This document shows positions 17,132 to 24,877 of a stretch of 38,579 nucleotides of DNA, piece by piece; positions within the stretch are counted from its first letter, which is position 1, and each line of letters starts with the position of its first letter. The notes under the pieces are model-generated. The model was not told the DNA's origin. It was given only the letters and a program-made list of their open reading frames with translations, and ran no database searches. Source of the DNA: an uncultured Aurantimonas sp. (lineage in GTDB: Bacteria; Pseudomonadota; Alphaproteobacteria; Rhizobiales; Rhizobiaceae); assembly GCA_947488615.1 (NCBI GenBank), contig CANKZU010000025.1, positions 1-38,579 on the forward strand. Reading direction: 5' to 3'. Made by a program: the position numbers and the translations under genes.

Positions 17132-17761
17132 ATGGACGGCGTTACCGTCATCGACCACCCGCTGGTCCAACACAAACTCACCATCATGCGCAAGAAGGAG
17201 ACCTCGACGGCGAGCTTTCGCCGGCTGCTCCGCGAGATCTCGACGCTGCTCTGCTACGAGGTGACGCGCAATCTCGACCTCACCACCATCCGCATCGAAA
17301 CGCCGATGGAGGCGATGGACGCGCCGGTGCTGGAAGGCAAGAAGCTGGTCTTCGCCTCCATCCTCAGGGCCGGCAACGGTCTCCTGGAAGGAATGCTGGA
17401 CCTCGTGCCGGCCGCGCGGGTCGCCCATATCGGCCTTTATCGCGACCATGAGACGCTGCAGCCGGTCGAATATTACTTCAAGGCGCCGGACGATCTGGCC
17501 GACCGGCTGGTGATCGTCGTCGATCCGATGCTGGCGACCGCCAATTCCGCCATCGCGGCGATGGACAAGCTGAAGGAGCGCGGCGCCCGCAACATTCGCT
17601 TTCTCTGCCTTCTCGCCGCGCCCGAGGGCGTCGCGCGGTTTTGCGCCGCGCATCCGGATATTCCGGTGTTCACCGCGGCGATCGACAGCCATCTCAATGA
17701 CAAGGGCTATATCGTGCCCGGCCTCGGCGACGCCGGCGACCGGATGTACGGCACCAAGTAA
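17132..17761 (+). CDS. upp: Uracil phosphoribosyltransferase
   Basis: A 209-residue salvage enzyme that joins uracil to PRPP to make UMP. Recognisable family segments are HPLVQHKLTIMRKKETSTAS at the N-terminus, ASILRAGNGLLEGML, the PRPP-binding loop VIVVDPMLATANSA, and the C-terminal GLGDAGDRMYGTK. Length and motifs match bacterial Upp throughout. It lies 33 bases after add with a GAGG-type ribosome site before the ATG. It would recycle the uracil released by thymidine/uridine phosphorolysis and by the nucleoside hydrolase encoded nearby. Confidence 0.97.
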   Translation: MDGVTVIDHPLVQHKLTIMRKKETSTASFRRLLREISTLLCYEVTRNLDLTTIRIETPMEAMDAPVLEGKKLVFASILRAGNGLLEGMLDLVPAARVAHIGLYRDHETLQPVEYYFKAPDDLADRLVIVVDPMLATANSAIAAMDKLKERGARNIRFLCLLAAPEGVARFCAAHPDIPVFTAAIDSHLNDKGYIVPGLGDAGDRMYGTK

Positions 17762-17925
17762 CCGGTCCCATCGCCATGGCAGACGCCGGGATTCGGGCCG
17801 GCGGAGCGTTAACGTTTTCGCAACCGCGTCGACGAAATCCGCCGGCGGGCCGTCCCTCGCTTCGGCGGCTGTTAACGGCGCGGGGCTAGGCTGATCCGGT
17901 TTCCCGAAACGGCGCGGATCGGCCG

Positions 17926-18456
17926 ATGCAGAAATTCCTTTTCGTCCTCGTCCTGTCGTCGATGGTGGCGCTGGCGGCCCCGTCGGCCTTCGAGGAATAT
18001 CGCGCGCGCATGCTCACCGGCCAGGTCGAGACGATCGATCCCCCGCCGCAGGTGATCGAGGCCGCGGTGGAAGCACCAACGTCCGGTCGCCTGGCGCTGC
18101 TGCGCGCCGACCCAAGCGGTCACTTTCGCGCCGACGCGCGGATGAATGGCCGGCCCGTCCCGGTGCTCGTCGACACCGGCGCGACTTACGTCGCGATCGA
18201 CCAGACCACCGCGCGCCAGCTCGGCATCGTCCCCGGCATGGCCGACTATCGCCACAGGGTGCAGACCGCCAATGGCGAGACCAGGGCGGCACTCGCCAGC
18301 ATCGCGCGTCTCCAACTCGGACCGATCGAGTTGCGCGACGTCGAGGCGCTGGTCACCCAGGACGGCACCTTGCCGGTCACCTTGCTCGGCATGAGTTTTT
18401 TGAGCCGCCTGTCGAAATTCGAGATCGCGGACGGCCGGCTGACGTTGCGCCAGTAG
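17926..18456 (+). CDS. Retropepsin-like aspartic protease (TIGR02281-type)
   Basis: A 176-residue protein with an N-terminal hydrophobic segment (FLFVLVLSSMVALAAPSAF) that may be a signal anchor. It has one retropepsin-like domain: catalytic Asp83 in LVDTGATYVAI and the second conserved strand LLGMSFLSRL at 153-162. One aspartate per chain means it must act as a dimer, like viral retropepsins. Similar single-domain clan AA proteases occur widely in alphaproteobacteria; their substrates are mostly unknown, and processing of periplasmic or membrane proteins is the usual guess. It stands 164 bases after upp and is not obviously part of the nucleoside set. The ribosome site is weak. Confidence 0.85.
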   Translation: MQKFLFVLVLSSMVALAAPSAFEEYRARMLTGQVETIDPPPQVIEAAVEAPTSGRLALLRADPSGHFRADARMNGRPVPVLVDTGATYVAIDQTTARQLGIVPGMADYRHRVQTANGETRAALASIARLQLGPIELRDVEALVTQDGTLPVTLLGMSFLSRLSKFEIADGRLTLRQ

Positions 18457-18677
18457 GCCGGTCGACAGGAGGTCGCGTTCGCGAACCATGTTGGTCCGCT
18501 GTGCGGGCAAAGCGGAACCTTTCTACTCCTTAGCTTTTAGGTTACTCATGGCTGCGAAGGCCGGCGTTCGCGGCTTCGCCGACTGCGACCTTGGTTTCAC
18601 CGAGCCTGAGGTCGATCCTAGCATCTCAGAGCCGCGGTCCTGAGCCGCACAATACTTTCGCTTGAAAGAGACCAACG

Positions 18678-19106
18678 TTGCCGAAGCGTCAGAGCAACAA
18701 TCCCAAGAGGCGGATTGCACCGCCCGAAGCGTTTCCAGAGTCCTTCTACGACGCGGTCGCGGCCTCATCGCGGTATGGTGGCTCGGCCAACCACAAGAAG
18801 CGTTGGTCTGACTATGGATTTGAGCGCCCGGCGAGCCCTCGTGGGACAAAATCGCTCTGCGATGGGATGCGCAAGTTGCTAAAGGCTGAGGCCGAGGAAC
18901 TTCTGGCTCGTGGGATTGCGCGACGAATGGTAAGCAAACATCTTGTGGATGACCTGCCGAAATACGTCTGGGCTGTGGACGATGCCGGCGAACCTTACGA
19001 GGCGAAGCTCGGTGAAGACGGCCGCAGCTATCATGGCTATCGCCTCGAAGAGAATGAACACGAGATGCGTGAACTGGTCCAGAAAGAGTGGAAGGCGCGT
19101 GAGTGA
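18678..19106 (+). CDS. Conserved-looking protein of unknown function, partner of the ImmA/IrrE-like gene
   Basis: A 142-residue basic protein. Visible landmarks are a lysine/arginine-rich N-terminus (PKRQSNNPKRRIAPP), a SRYGGSANHKKRW segment, a charged helical middle (residues 63-90), and a C-terminal LPKYVWAVDDAGEPYEAK strand region that could be a small beta fold. No enzyme motif is seen. The start is assigned to TTG at 18678 because the frame has no ATG before residue 64 and the N-terminus looks natural. Its end overlaps the GTG of the next gene by four bases (GTGA), so the two are translationally coupled. Codons are less GC-biased than in the flanking deo genes, suggesting recent acquisition. 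Function unknown; a regulatory or antitoxin-like role is only a guess. Confidence 0.7.
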   Translation: MPKRQSNNPKRRIAPPEAFPESFYDAVAASSRYGGSANHKKRWSDYGFERPASPRGTKSLCDGMRKLLKAEAEELLARGIARRMVSKHLVDDLPKYVWAVDDAGEPYEAKLGEDGRSYHGYRLEENEHEMRELVQKEWKARE

Positions 19107-20422
19107 CTGACTTTCGGATCAGCCTGACACCCGAACACCTTACCGAAGGCTCGGCCGAGGAGCGGGCGGCATTCGGCCATATCGTCATTGAGGCAGGCGG
19201 AACACTCCTATCGGAGGGTTTCGATAATCTCGTTAATCTGCGTCGTGATGGCCCGCTCGCGTCCGGTTACCACTTGGCTGAGTGGCTTCTCTGGAACTGG
19301 TGGCGATTGCGTTACGAACCTTACCCATCTGGTTCGCCGTCAGCTGATTGGCGCAGGTCACATTGCATGGCCGAGATCGGCGAAGGCTATGTTTGGCCTA
19401 ACGTCACGATCGTCTCCGACGGCCATCGTTCCATTATTCATTCGAAGCCTTCCGAATCAGGGAATATTACTTCTTTCAGATACTACGGCGCGCCCTATCC
19501 AATGATATTTCCGTGGTCCGTTGTGGAGCACGGGATTGACGATTTCGTCGAGAGCGTCATGGCGCATATGGCTGAGAACACTCTTCTCGACACCAACCTC
19601 GACCGTCTCTGGCGGGACCTTATGGCCGAGCGACGAGACCCTGAGATCGCTCGATTCAGACGGTTTGAGGCGCTGCTCGGCGCCGATCCCGACGAGTTGC
19701 CCGACGGGGCCGTTGAAAGTCATCTCGCCGACGCGACAGTGCTTGGTGAGGAGGCGGTCGACGAACTCGCCGCGGCGGCGGCTGGATTGGGTATCAGCTC
19801 TGTGCTGACAGCAGCGCAGGTCCGCGAAAGCGCCGAATCGCACGGAGTAGAGATGCATGTCGCCGATGCACTTACGCTCGAAGGCGAGGGTGCCGCTCTC
19901 GCAGCATTGGAAGACCGGTCGGCGGCAGTGGTCGGCGTCGATGCGGCGCGTGAAGCGCGGCGGCTCGCCGGACTGCGACACGGCGCGATCGACGATCGCA
20001 AGCTTGCTGACATCGCCGGCGTTCTGCCAATAATCCTAGGGCCTTCGGCGCAGAAACTGCCAATGTCATTCACCCTGCGCGGTGGCAATGAAGGCGGCCG
20101 CGCTGTCTTGCGCGGCAAGCGCCGCGAAAATCGCCGCTTCGACCTAGCCCGCTTGATTGGTGACCGGCTCTTTTGGAACCACGCGCCCATGCGTCCTTCG
20201 ACGGACACAAAAACTTACCGTCAAAAGGCGCAGCGCGCCTTCGCTGCCGAATTACTCTCCCCAATCGAAGCCGTCGTCGACCGCGCGAATGGCGACTATT
20301 CCGACGAGAGAAAAGAGGAAATTGCTCGGTATTTTAAGGTCTCCCCTATGGTCATCGACCGAATCTTGAAGAACAACGGCATCATTGAGCGAGACGCTAC
20401 CGACTTTGCGGATGTTGCCTAA
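19103..20422 (+). CDS. ImmA/IrrE-like protein with degenerate metallopeptidase site
   Basis: A 439-residue protein starting at GTG 19103. The N-terminal about 190 residues are tryptophan-rich (AEWLLWNWWRLRYEP, GEGYVWPNVTIVSDG) and of unknown fold. The C-terminal region (about 290-430) follows the ImmA/IrrE pattern: RRFDLARLIGDRLF at 345-357 occupies the place of FTLAHELGHHLL, then YRQKAQRAFAAELLSP and EEIARYFKVSPMVIDRILKN. All three HExxH positions are replaced (Arg350, Leu351, Asp354), so zinc binding and proteolysis are unlikely. ImmA/IrrE proteins usually cut repressors of mobile elements or stress regulons. Here the fold may sense or bind rather than cleave. Codon use is AT-richer than in its neighbours. 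It forms a two-gene cassette with the preceding gene, between upp and deoA. Confidence 0.75.
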   Translation: MTDFRISLTPEHLTEGSAEERAAFGHIVIEAGGTLLSEGFDNLVNLRRDGPLASGYHLAEWLLWNWWRLRYEPYPSGSPSADWRRSHCMAEIGEGYVWPNVTIVSDGHRSIIHSKPSESGNITSFRYYGAPYPMIFPWSVVEHGIDDFVESVMAHMAENTLLDTNLDRLWRDLMAERRDPEIARFRRFEALLGADPDELPDGAVESHLADATVLGEEAVDELAAAAAGLGISSVLTAAQVRESAESHGVEMHVADALTLEGEGAALAALEDRSAAVVGVDAAREARRLAGLRHGAIDDRKLADIAGVLPIILGPSAQKLPMSFTLRGGNEGGRAVLRGKRRENRRFDLARLIGDRLFWNHAPMRPSTDTKTYRQKAQRAFAAELLSPIEAVVDRANGDYSDERKEEIARYFKVSPMVIDRILKNNGIIERDATDFADVA

Positions 20423-20633
20423 GGCCTCTTTAACGAAGTTTCTCGCCAGATGTGCGTTGATCCATTGATTCTGATCGAAGAAGTTACTGTTGCATCGGCG
20501 GTGGATAAATCGATCCCAAGCGGTTTTCCCTCGAAGCCGCATCTGTGATAGGGCGACGCAATCAACTACCGCTCCAGGCCCAAATCCGACCAACACGGTT
20601 TGCTAACGTTTCCCCTCCATCACCGCCCCCCGC

Positions 20634-21950
20634 TCAGCCGAAGCGTTCGAGGACGGCCGAGGCGTCGCGCTCGACCGCTTCGCCGGACAGCCCGTAGGCC
20701 GCTCGCACCGCCGCAGCCGCCCGTCCGGCGGCCGCGTCGTCGCGGGCATGCACGCGGGCCAAAGGCTCACCACGCATCAGCCGGCGGCCGATCGGCGCCA
20801 GATCGCTCAAACCGACGGCATGGTCGACGGCATCCTGCGGCCGGGTCCGCCCGCCGCCGAGTTCGACCACGGCCAAGCCGAGCCGGCGCGCGTCGACCGT
20901 CGCGATAACACCGTCCTCTTCCGCCACGATGTCCCGAATGATCGGCGCGGCCGGCAGATAGTCCTCCATCCGCTCGACGAAGTCGGACGGGCCGCCCAGC
21001 GCGGCGACCATCTTGGCAAAAGTCTCGGCCGCACGCCCGTCGCTCAGCGCGGCGTCCGCCTTTCTCCGCCCGTCGGCGAGATCCGGCGCGAGACGGGCCA
21101 AGAGCAGCATTTCGGCCGCCAGCGCCAGCGTCACCTCTTCGAGCGCGCTATCGCGCTGTGCGCCGGTGAGGAAGCGGACGGCGTTGCGGATTTCGACGGC
21201 ATTGCCGGCGGCAGAGGCCAGCGGCTCGTCCATGCGCGTCAGCAGGGCCGTCGTTCGAAGGCCCGCGCCGTTGGCGACCGCGACGAGGTTCGCCGCCAGC
21301 GCCCGCGCATCCTCCTGCGACGTCATGAAGGCGCCGGAGCCGGATTTCACGTCGAGCACCAGACCGTCGAGCCCCTCGGCGAGCTTCTTCGACAGGATCG
21401 AGGCGGTGATCAGCGGGATCGATTCCACCGTCGCCGTCACGTCGCGGATCGCGTAAAAGCGTCCGTCCGCCGGCGCCAGTCGCCCGGTCTGCCCGATGAT
21501 GGCGCAGCCGATGTCGCGCACGGTCCGGCGGAAGGTTTCGTTGTCGGGCGTGACGCTATAGCCAGGAATCGCCTCCATCTTGTCGAGCGTGCCGCCGGTG
21601 TGGCCGAGCCCACGGCCCGAGATCATCGGCACGGCGGCCCCGCAGCTCGCGACGATCGGCGCCAGCATCAGCGAGACATTGTCGCCGACGCCGCCGGTGG
21701 AATGCTTGTCGACCACCGGCCGGTCGAGGCCGGCCCAATCCAGGATATCGCCCGAGTGGAGCATCGCCTCGGTGAGTGCCACGGTCTCATCCTGGCTCAT
21801 GCCGCGAAAGAACACCGCCATGGCGAAGGCCGCGACCTGGCCCTCGGTGACAAGCTCGCCGTCAAAACCGTCGATAAACGCCTTGATGTTGGCCGCATCC
21901 AGCGTTTCGCCGTCGCGCTTGGCGCGGACGATCTCCTGCGGCAGCCGCAT
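20634..21950 (-). CDS. deoA: Thymidine phosphorylase DeoA
   Basis: A 438-residue pyrimidine nucleoside phosphorylase that converts thymidine or deoxyuridine and phosphate to base and deoxyribose-1-phosphate. The phosphate-binding motif DKHSTGGVGD (81-90) and the signature GRGLGHTGGTLDKMEAIPGY are intact, as are the LDVKSGSGAFM loop and the C-terminal domain. The ATG at 21950 shares a base with the deoC stop (TGATG). A longer frame reaching 22397 lies within deoC and is rejected. It is the last gene of the minus-strand nucleoside operon and converges on the ImmA/IrrE-like gene, with about 210 bases between. Confidence 0.96.
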   Translation of the reverse strand: MRLPQEIVRAKRDGETLDAANIKAFIDGFDGELVTEGQVAAFAMAVFFRGMSQDETVALTEAMLHSGDILDWAGLDRPVVDKHSTGGVGDNVSLMLAPIVASCGAAVPMISGRGLGHTGGTLDKMEAIPGYSVTPDNETFRRTVRDIGCAIIGQTGRLAPADGRFYAIRDVTATVESIPLITASILSKKLAEGLDGLVLDVKSGSGAFMTSQEDARALAANLVAVANGAGLRTTALLTRMDEPLASAAGNAVEIRNAVRFLTGAQRDSALEEVTLALAAEMLLLARLAPDLADGRRKADAALSDGRAAETFAKMVAALGGPSDFVERMEDYLPAAPIIRDIVAEEDGVIATVDARRLGLAVVELGGGRTRPQDAVDHAVGLSDLAPIGRRLMRGEPLARVHARDDAAAGRAAAAVRAAYGLSGEAVERDASAVLERFG

Positions 21951-22711
21951 CAATAGCCGGCCTTGGCGCCCGCCCGCGCCTCGCCGGCCGCGACCGCTAA
22001 AAGGTCGCCGAGAACGCTGGAGGCGCCGATCCGGAAGCGCGCGGGCGTCGCGTAGCCCGTCCCGCAGATCGCCTCGGCAAGCTGGTAGTAACCGTCGGCG
22101 TCCTCGAAACGCTTGATTCCGCCCGCCGGCTTGAAGCCGACATGGCCGCCGGCCTCCGCGATCGCCTCGAGCAGGAGCCGCGCCGACGCCGGCGTCGCGT
22201 TCTCCGCGACCTTGCCGGTCGAGGTCTTCAGGAAATCCGCGCCGCCCTTGAGCGCCGCATGGGCGGCCTGCCAGATCGTTTCGGCCGCCTTGAGCTCGCC
22301 GGTCTCCAAGATCGTCTTCAGCCGCGCGGCGCCGCAGGCGGCCTTCACGGCTCGCACCTGTTCCTCGACGAAGGCGGGATCGGCCGGCAGCCGGCAATAG
22401 GCGATGACCATGTCGACCTCGTCGGCCCCGTCCGCCACGGCCTGTTCGGTTTCGCTCACCGTCGCCGCGATGTCGTCACCGCCTTGCGGGAAATTCACCA
22501 CCGTCGCGATCTTGATGCCAGGATCGAGGCGGGTCCTGGCGAAGGCGACGAAGCGCGGCCAGATGCAGATCGCAGCCGTCGGCCCGGCGGGCGTCGCGGC
22601 TCGCTCGCAAAGCGCCGCGACATCGGCTTCCGTGCAGCCCTCGTCGAGATTGGTGAGATCGAGACAGGCGATCAGATCCGACGCCCTTTGGCGCCGCGCG
22701 GTCTCATCCAT
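21950..22711 (-). CDS. deoC: Deoxyribose-phosphate aldolase DeoC
   Basis: A 253-residue class I aldolase that splits deoxyribose-5-phosphate into acetaldehyde and glyceraldehyde-3-phosphate. The Schiff-base Lys162 lies in DFLKTSTGK and the second lysine (Lys194) in FKPAGGIK; Asp100 lies in ADEVDMVI. All three match the Escherichia coli-type enzyme. The start at 22711 overlaps the end of the purine nucleoside phosphorylase gene by eight bases, and the stop overlaps the deoA start by one, so the three genes are coupled. It completes breakdown of the sugar released by DeoA and isomerised by DeoB. Confidence 0.96.
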   Translation of the reverse strand: MDETARRQRASDLIACLDLTNLDEGCTEADVAALCERAATPAGPTAAICIWPRFVAFARTRLDPGIKIATVVNFPQGGDDIAATVSETEQAVADGADEVDMVIAYCRLPADPAFVEEQVRAVKAACGAARLKTILETGELKAAETIWQAAHAALKGGADFLKTSTGKVAENATPASARLLLEAIAEAGGHVGFKPAGGIKRFEDADGYYQLAEAICGTGYATPARFRIGASSVLGDLLAVAAGEARAGAKAGY

Positions 22712-23510
22712 CGAAGCCTCCCGATTCGAGCATTTCGCGGACGATGCGGGCCAGTCGCGCGCCGCCCTGCGGCGCCATCTCCTTGGTCTCCGCGTGGGAG
22801 AGTTCGGCGCCGGTCATCCCCGCACCGTAATTGGTGATAACCGAGGCGGCCAGCACCCTGAGGCCGAAAAACCGGGCGAGGATCGTCTCCGGCACGGTCG
22901 ACATGCCGACGGCGTCGGCGCCGAGAATGCGGGCCATGCGGATTTCGGCCGGCGTTTCGAAGGACGGACCGGAAAACCATAGATAGACGCCGCCGAACAG
23001 CGTTTCGCCGGTGACCTTCGCCGCTTCCGCGAGACGGCGCCGCAGCTCGGCATCGTAGGCGCTGGTCATGCCGACGAAACGGGCATCGGACGTTTCGCCG
23101 ATCAGCGGATTGCGGCCGGAAAAGCCGATGTGGTCCTCGATGACCATCACCGAGCCGGGCGGGATATCCTCGCGCACCGATCCGGCGGAGTTGGTGAGGA
23201 AGAGCGTCTTGACCCCGAGATCGCGCACCGCCGCGATCACCGGCCGCATCGCCGCCGCGTCGCCGGTCTCGTAGTAGTGGACGCGCCCCGACAGGATCAG
23301 CACGCCGCGGCCGCCAAGCCGCCCGGCGACGAGTTCGCCGGCGTGGCCGGTGACGCCGCTGACCGGAAATCCGGGAATGTCGGCGAAGGGGATACGCACG
23401 GCGTCCTCGACCGCGTCGACCAGCGCGCCGAGGCCGGAGCCGAGCACCATCGCCGCGACCGGGCGCCGGGCGCCGAGCCGCTCGCGCAGGAATGTGGCGG
23501 CCGGCGTCAC
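22704..23510 (-). CDS. punA: Purine nucleoside phosphorylase (PunA/XapA type)
   Basis: A 268-residue trimeric-type phosphorylase acting on inosine, guanosine and deoxy forms. Family landmarks are VLGSGLGALVD at the N-terminus, the phosphate-site SGRVHYYET, TNSAGSVREDIPPGSVMVI, the purine-site FSGPSFETPAEIRM and MSTVPETILA. The start is GTG at 23510, because the frame has no stop until far upstream within cdd and permease sequence, and the GTG overlaps the cdd stop by four bases (GTGA). It uses inosine made by Add. The exact base specificity cannot be read from the sequence. Confidence 0.93.
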   Translation of the reverse strand: MTPAATFLRERLGARRPVAAMVLGSGLGALVDAVEDAVRIPFADIPGFPVSGVTGHAGELVAGRLGGRGVLILSGRVHYYETGDAAAMRPVIAAVRDLGVKTLFLTNSAGSVREDIPPGSVMVIEDHIGFSGRNPLIGETSDARFVGMTSAYDAELRRRLAEAAKVTGETLFGGVYLWFSGPSFETPAEIRMARILGADAVGMSTVPETILARFFGLRVLAASVITNYGAGMTGAELSHAETKEMAPQGGARLARIVREMLESGGFDG

Positions 23511-23902
23511 GACAGGCTCTCCGTCGCGAAGGCGCGCGGCAGGAGTTCGCCCATGGTCACGGTTTCCTGAACGCCGCCGTCGATGTCGCAGAGATGCACC
23601 TTGGTCTCGGGCGAGGCAAATTCGGCGATCCGCTGCCGGCAACCGCCGCAGGGGCTGCACAGCGGCAGCTTTTCGGCGACGACGGCGATCTCCGCGATGC
23701 GCCCGCCGCCGTCCATCACCAGATGGCCGATGGCGGTGGTCTCGGCGCACCAGCCTTCGGGAAAGCTGACGATCTCGACATTGCAGCCGGCAAAGATGCG
23801 CCCGTCGGTCGTCCTGAGCGCCGCGCCGACCGGAAACCGGGAATAGGGGGCGTGGGCGCGCCGCATGGCGGACTTCGCCAGGGCGAAGAGATCGTCCGCC
23901 AT
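23507..23902 (-). CDS. cdd: Cytidine deaminase
   Basis: A 131-residue zinc enzyme converting (deoxy)cytidine to (deoxy)uridine. The zinc site is complete: Cys52 and catalytic Glu54 in WCAETTAIG, and Cys85 and Cys88 in PCGGCRQ. The N-terminal APYSRFPVGAAL and GCNVE motifs are also present. The size is that of the tetrameric single-domain form. It lies three bases after the second permease gene and overlaps punA, inside the uptake-salvage operon, and feeds uridine to hydrolytic or phosphorolytic cleavage. Confidence 0.96.
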   Translation of the reverse strand: MADDLFALAKSAMRRAHAPYSRFPVGAALRTTDGRIFAGCNVEIVSFPEGWCAETTAIGHLVMDGGGRIAEIAVVAEKLPLCSPCGGCRQRIAEFASPETKVHLCDIDGGVQETVTMGELLPRAFATESLS

Positions 23903-23905
23903 CGT

Positions 23906-24877
23906 CTATCGTTCCTTCAGATAAGGCACGCCGCCGGCCTTGGGCGGCGTCGCCTTGCCGACGAAGCCAGCGAGCAGCACCACGGTCAGGATATAGGGCA
24001 GCGCCGATACGAACTGCGCGGAGATCTCGCCGATGATCGGCAGTTCCACCCCCTGGATGCGGATCGAGATCGCGTCGAGAAAGCCGAACAACAGGCAGGC
24101 CAGCATCACCGGCACCGGCTTCCAATTGGCGAAGATCAGCGCGGCGAGCGCGATGTAGCCCTTGCCGGCGGTCATGTCGCGGGTAAAGCCCGCCGCCTGC
24201 GCCACCGCCAGATAGCTGCCGGCAAGACCGGTGAGGATGCCGCAGATGATCACCGCCCGATAGCGCAGCCACGCCACCGAGATGCCGGCCGTGTCGACCG
24301 CCGCCGGGTTCTCGCCGACGGCGCGAAGGCGCAGGCCGAAGCGCGTGCGGAACATCACCCACCAGGTGATCGGCACCATCGCGAAGGCGACATAGACGAG
24401 CAGCGTGTGGCCGGAGAGGATGTCGGCGTAGATCCGCCCGACGACCGGGATATCCCGCATCGCCGCCGCGCCCGGCAGGTCGATCGCCTCGAACCGGCCG
24501 CCGCCGAACAGGCTCGGCGTGCGTCCGCCCTGGCCGAACCAGCTCTGGCCGAGAATGATGGTCAGCCCGGCGGCGATGAAGTTGATGGCGACGCCCGAGA
24601 CGATCTGGTTGCCGCGATAGGTGATCGAGGCGAGGCCGTGGACGAGCGAGAAGCCGACCGCCGCGAGAATGCCGACGAGGAGCCCGACAAACGCCGACCC
24701 CCACACCGCCGCGGCCGAGGCCGAAGCGAAGGCGGCGATCAGCATCTTGCCTTCCAGGCTGATGTCGAAAATGCCCGAGCGTTCCGAATAGAGCCCCGCC
24801 AGCGCGGCGAAGAGCAGCGGCGTCGACAGGCGGATGGTCGAATCGATGACGTTGATCCAGGCGCCGAAATCCATCAT
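23906..24877 (-). CDS. Nucleoside ABC transporter permease (second subunit)
   Basis: A 323-residue inner-membrane permease of the BPD_transp_2 family found in BMP-type nucleoside transporters. It has about eight to nine hydrophobic helices and typical loops: YSERSGIFDISLEGKMLIA near the N-terminus, GNQIVSGVAINFIAAGLT in the first half, and RFGLRLRAVGENPAAVDTAG in the cytoplasmic coupling region. The start ATG at 24877 overlaps the stop of the first permease by four bases and follows a strong GGAGGAGG site; a neighbouring ATG at 24874 is equally in frame. A GTG/ATG further upstream would lie inside the first permease and is not used. Confidence 0.93.
   Translation of the reverse strand: MMDFGAWINVIDSTIRLSTPLLFAALAGLYSERSGIFDISLEGKMLIAAFASASAAAVWGSAFVGLLVGILAAVGFSLVHGLASITYRGNQIVSGVAINFIAAGLTIILGQSWFGQGGRTPSLFGGGRFEAIDLPGAAAMRDIPVVGRIYADILSGHTLLVYVAFAMVPITWWVMFRTRFGLRLRAVGENPAAVDTAGISVAWLRYRAVIICGILTGLAGSYLAVAQAAGFTRDMTAGKGYIALAALIFANWKPVPVMLACLLFGFLDAISIRIQGVELPIIGEISAQFVSALPYILTVVLLAGFVGKATPPKAGGVPYLKER

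Noticed and set aside
15776..17692. 638-residue minus-strand frame opposite deoB, add and upp
   Set aside because: Shadow of three conserved enzymes with intact active sites; composition typical of antisense translation.
18523..19188. 221-residue minus-strand frame over the small cassette gene
   Set aside because: No motif. The plus-strand gene has coupled translation with its partner and a more natural composition. I looked for a transposase or integrase remnant here and saw none.
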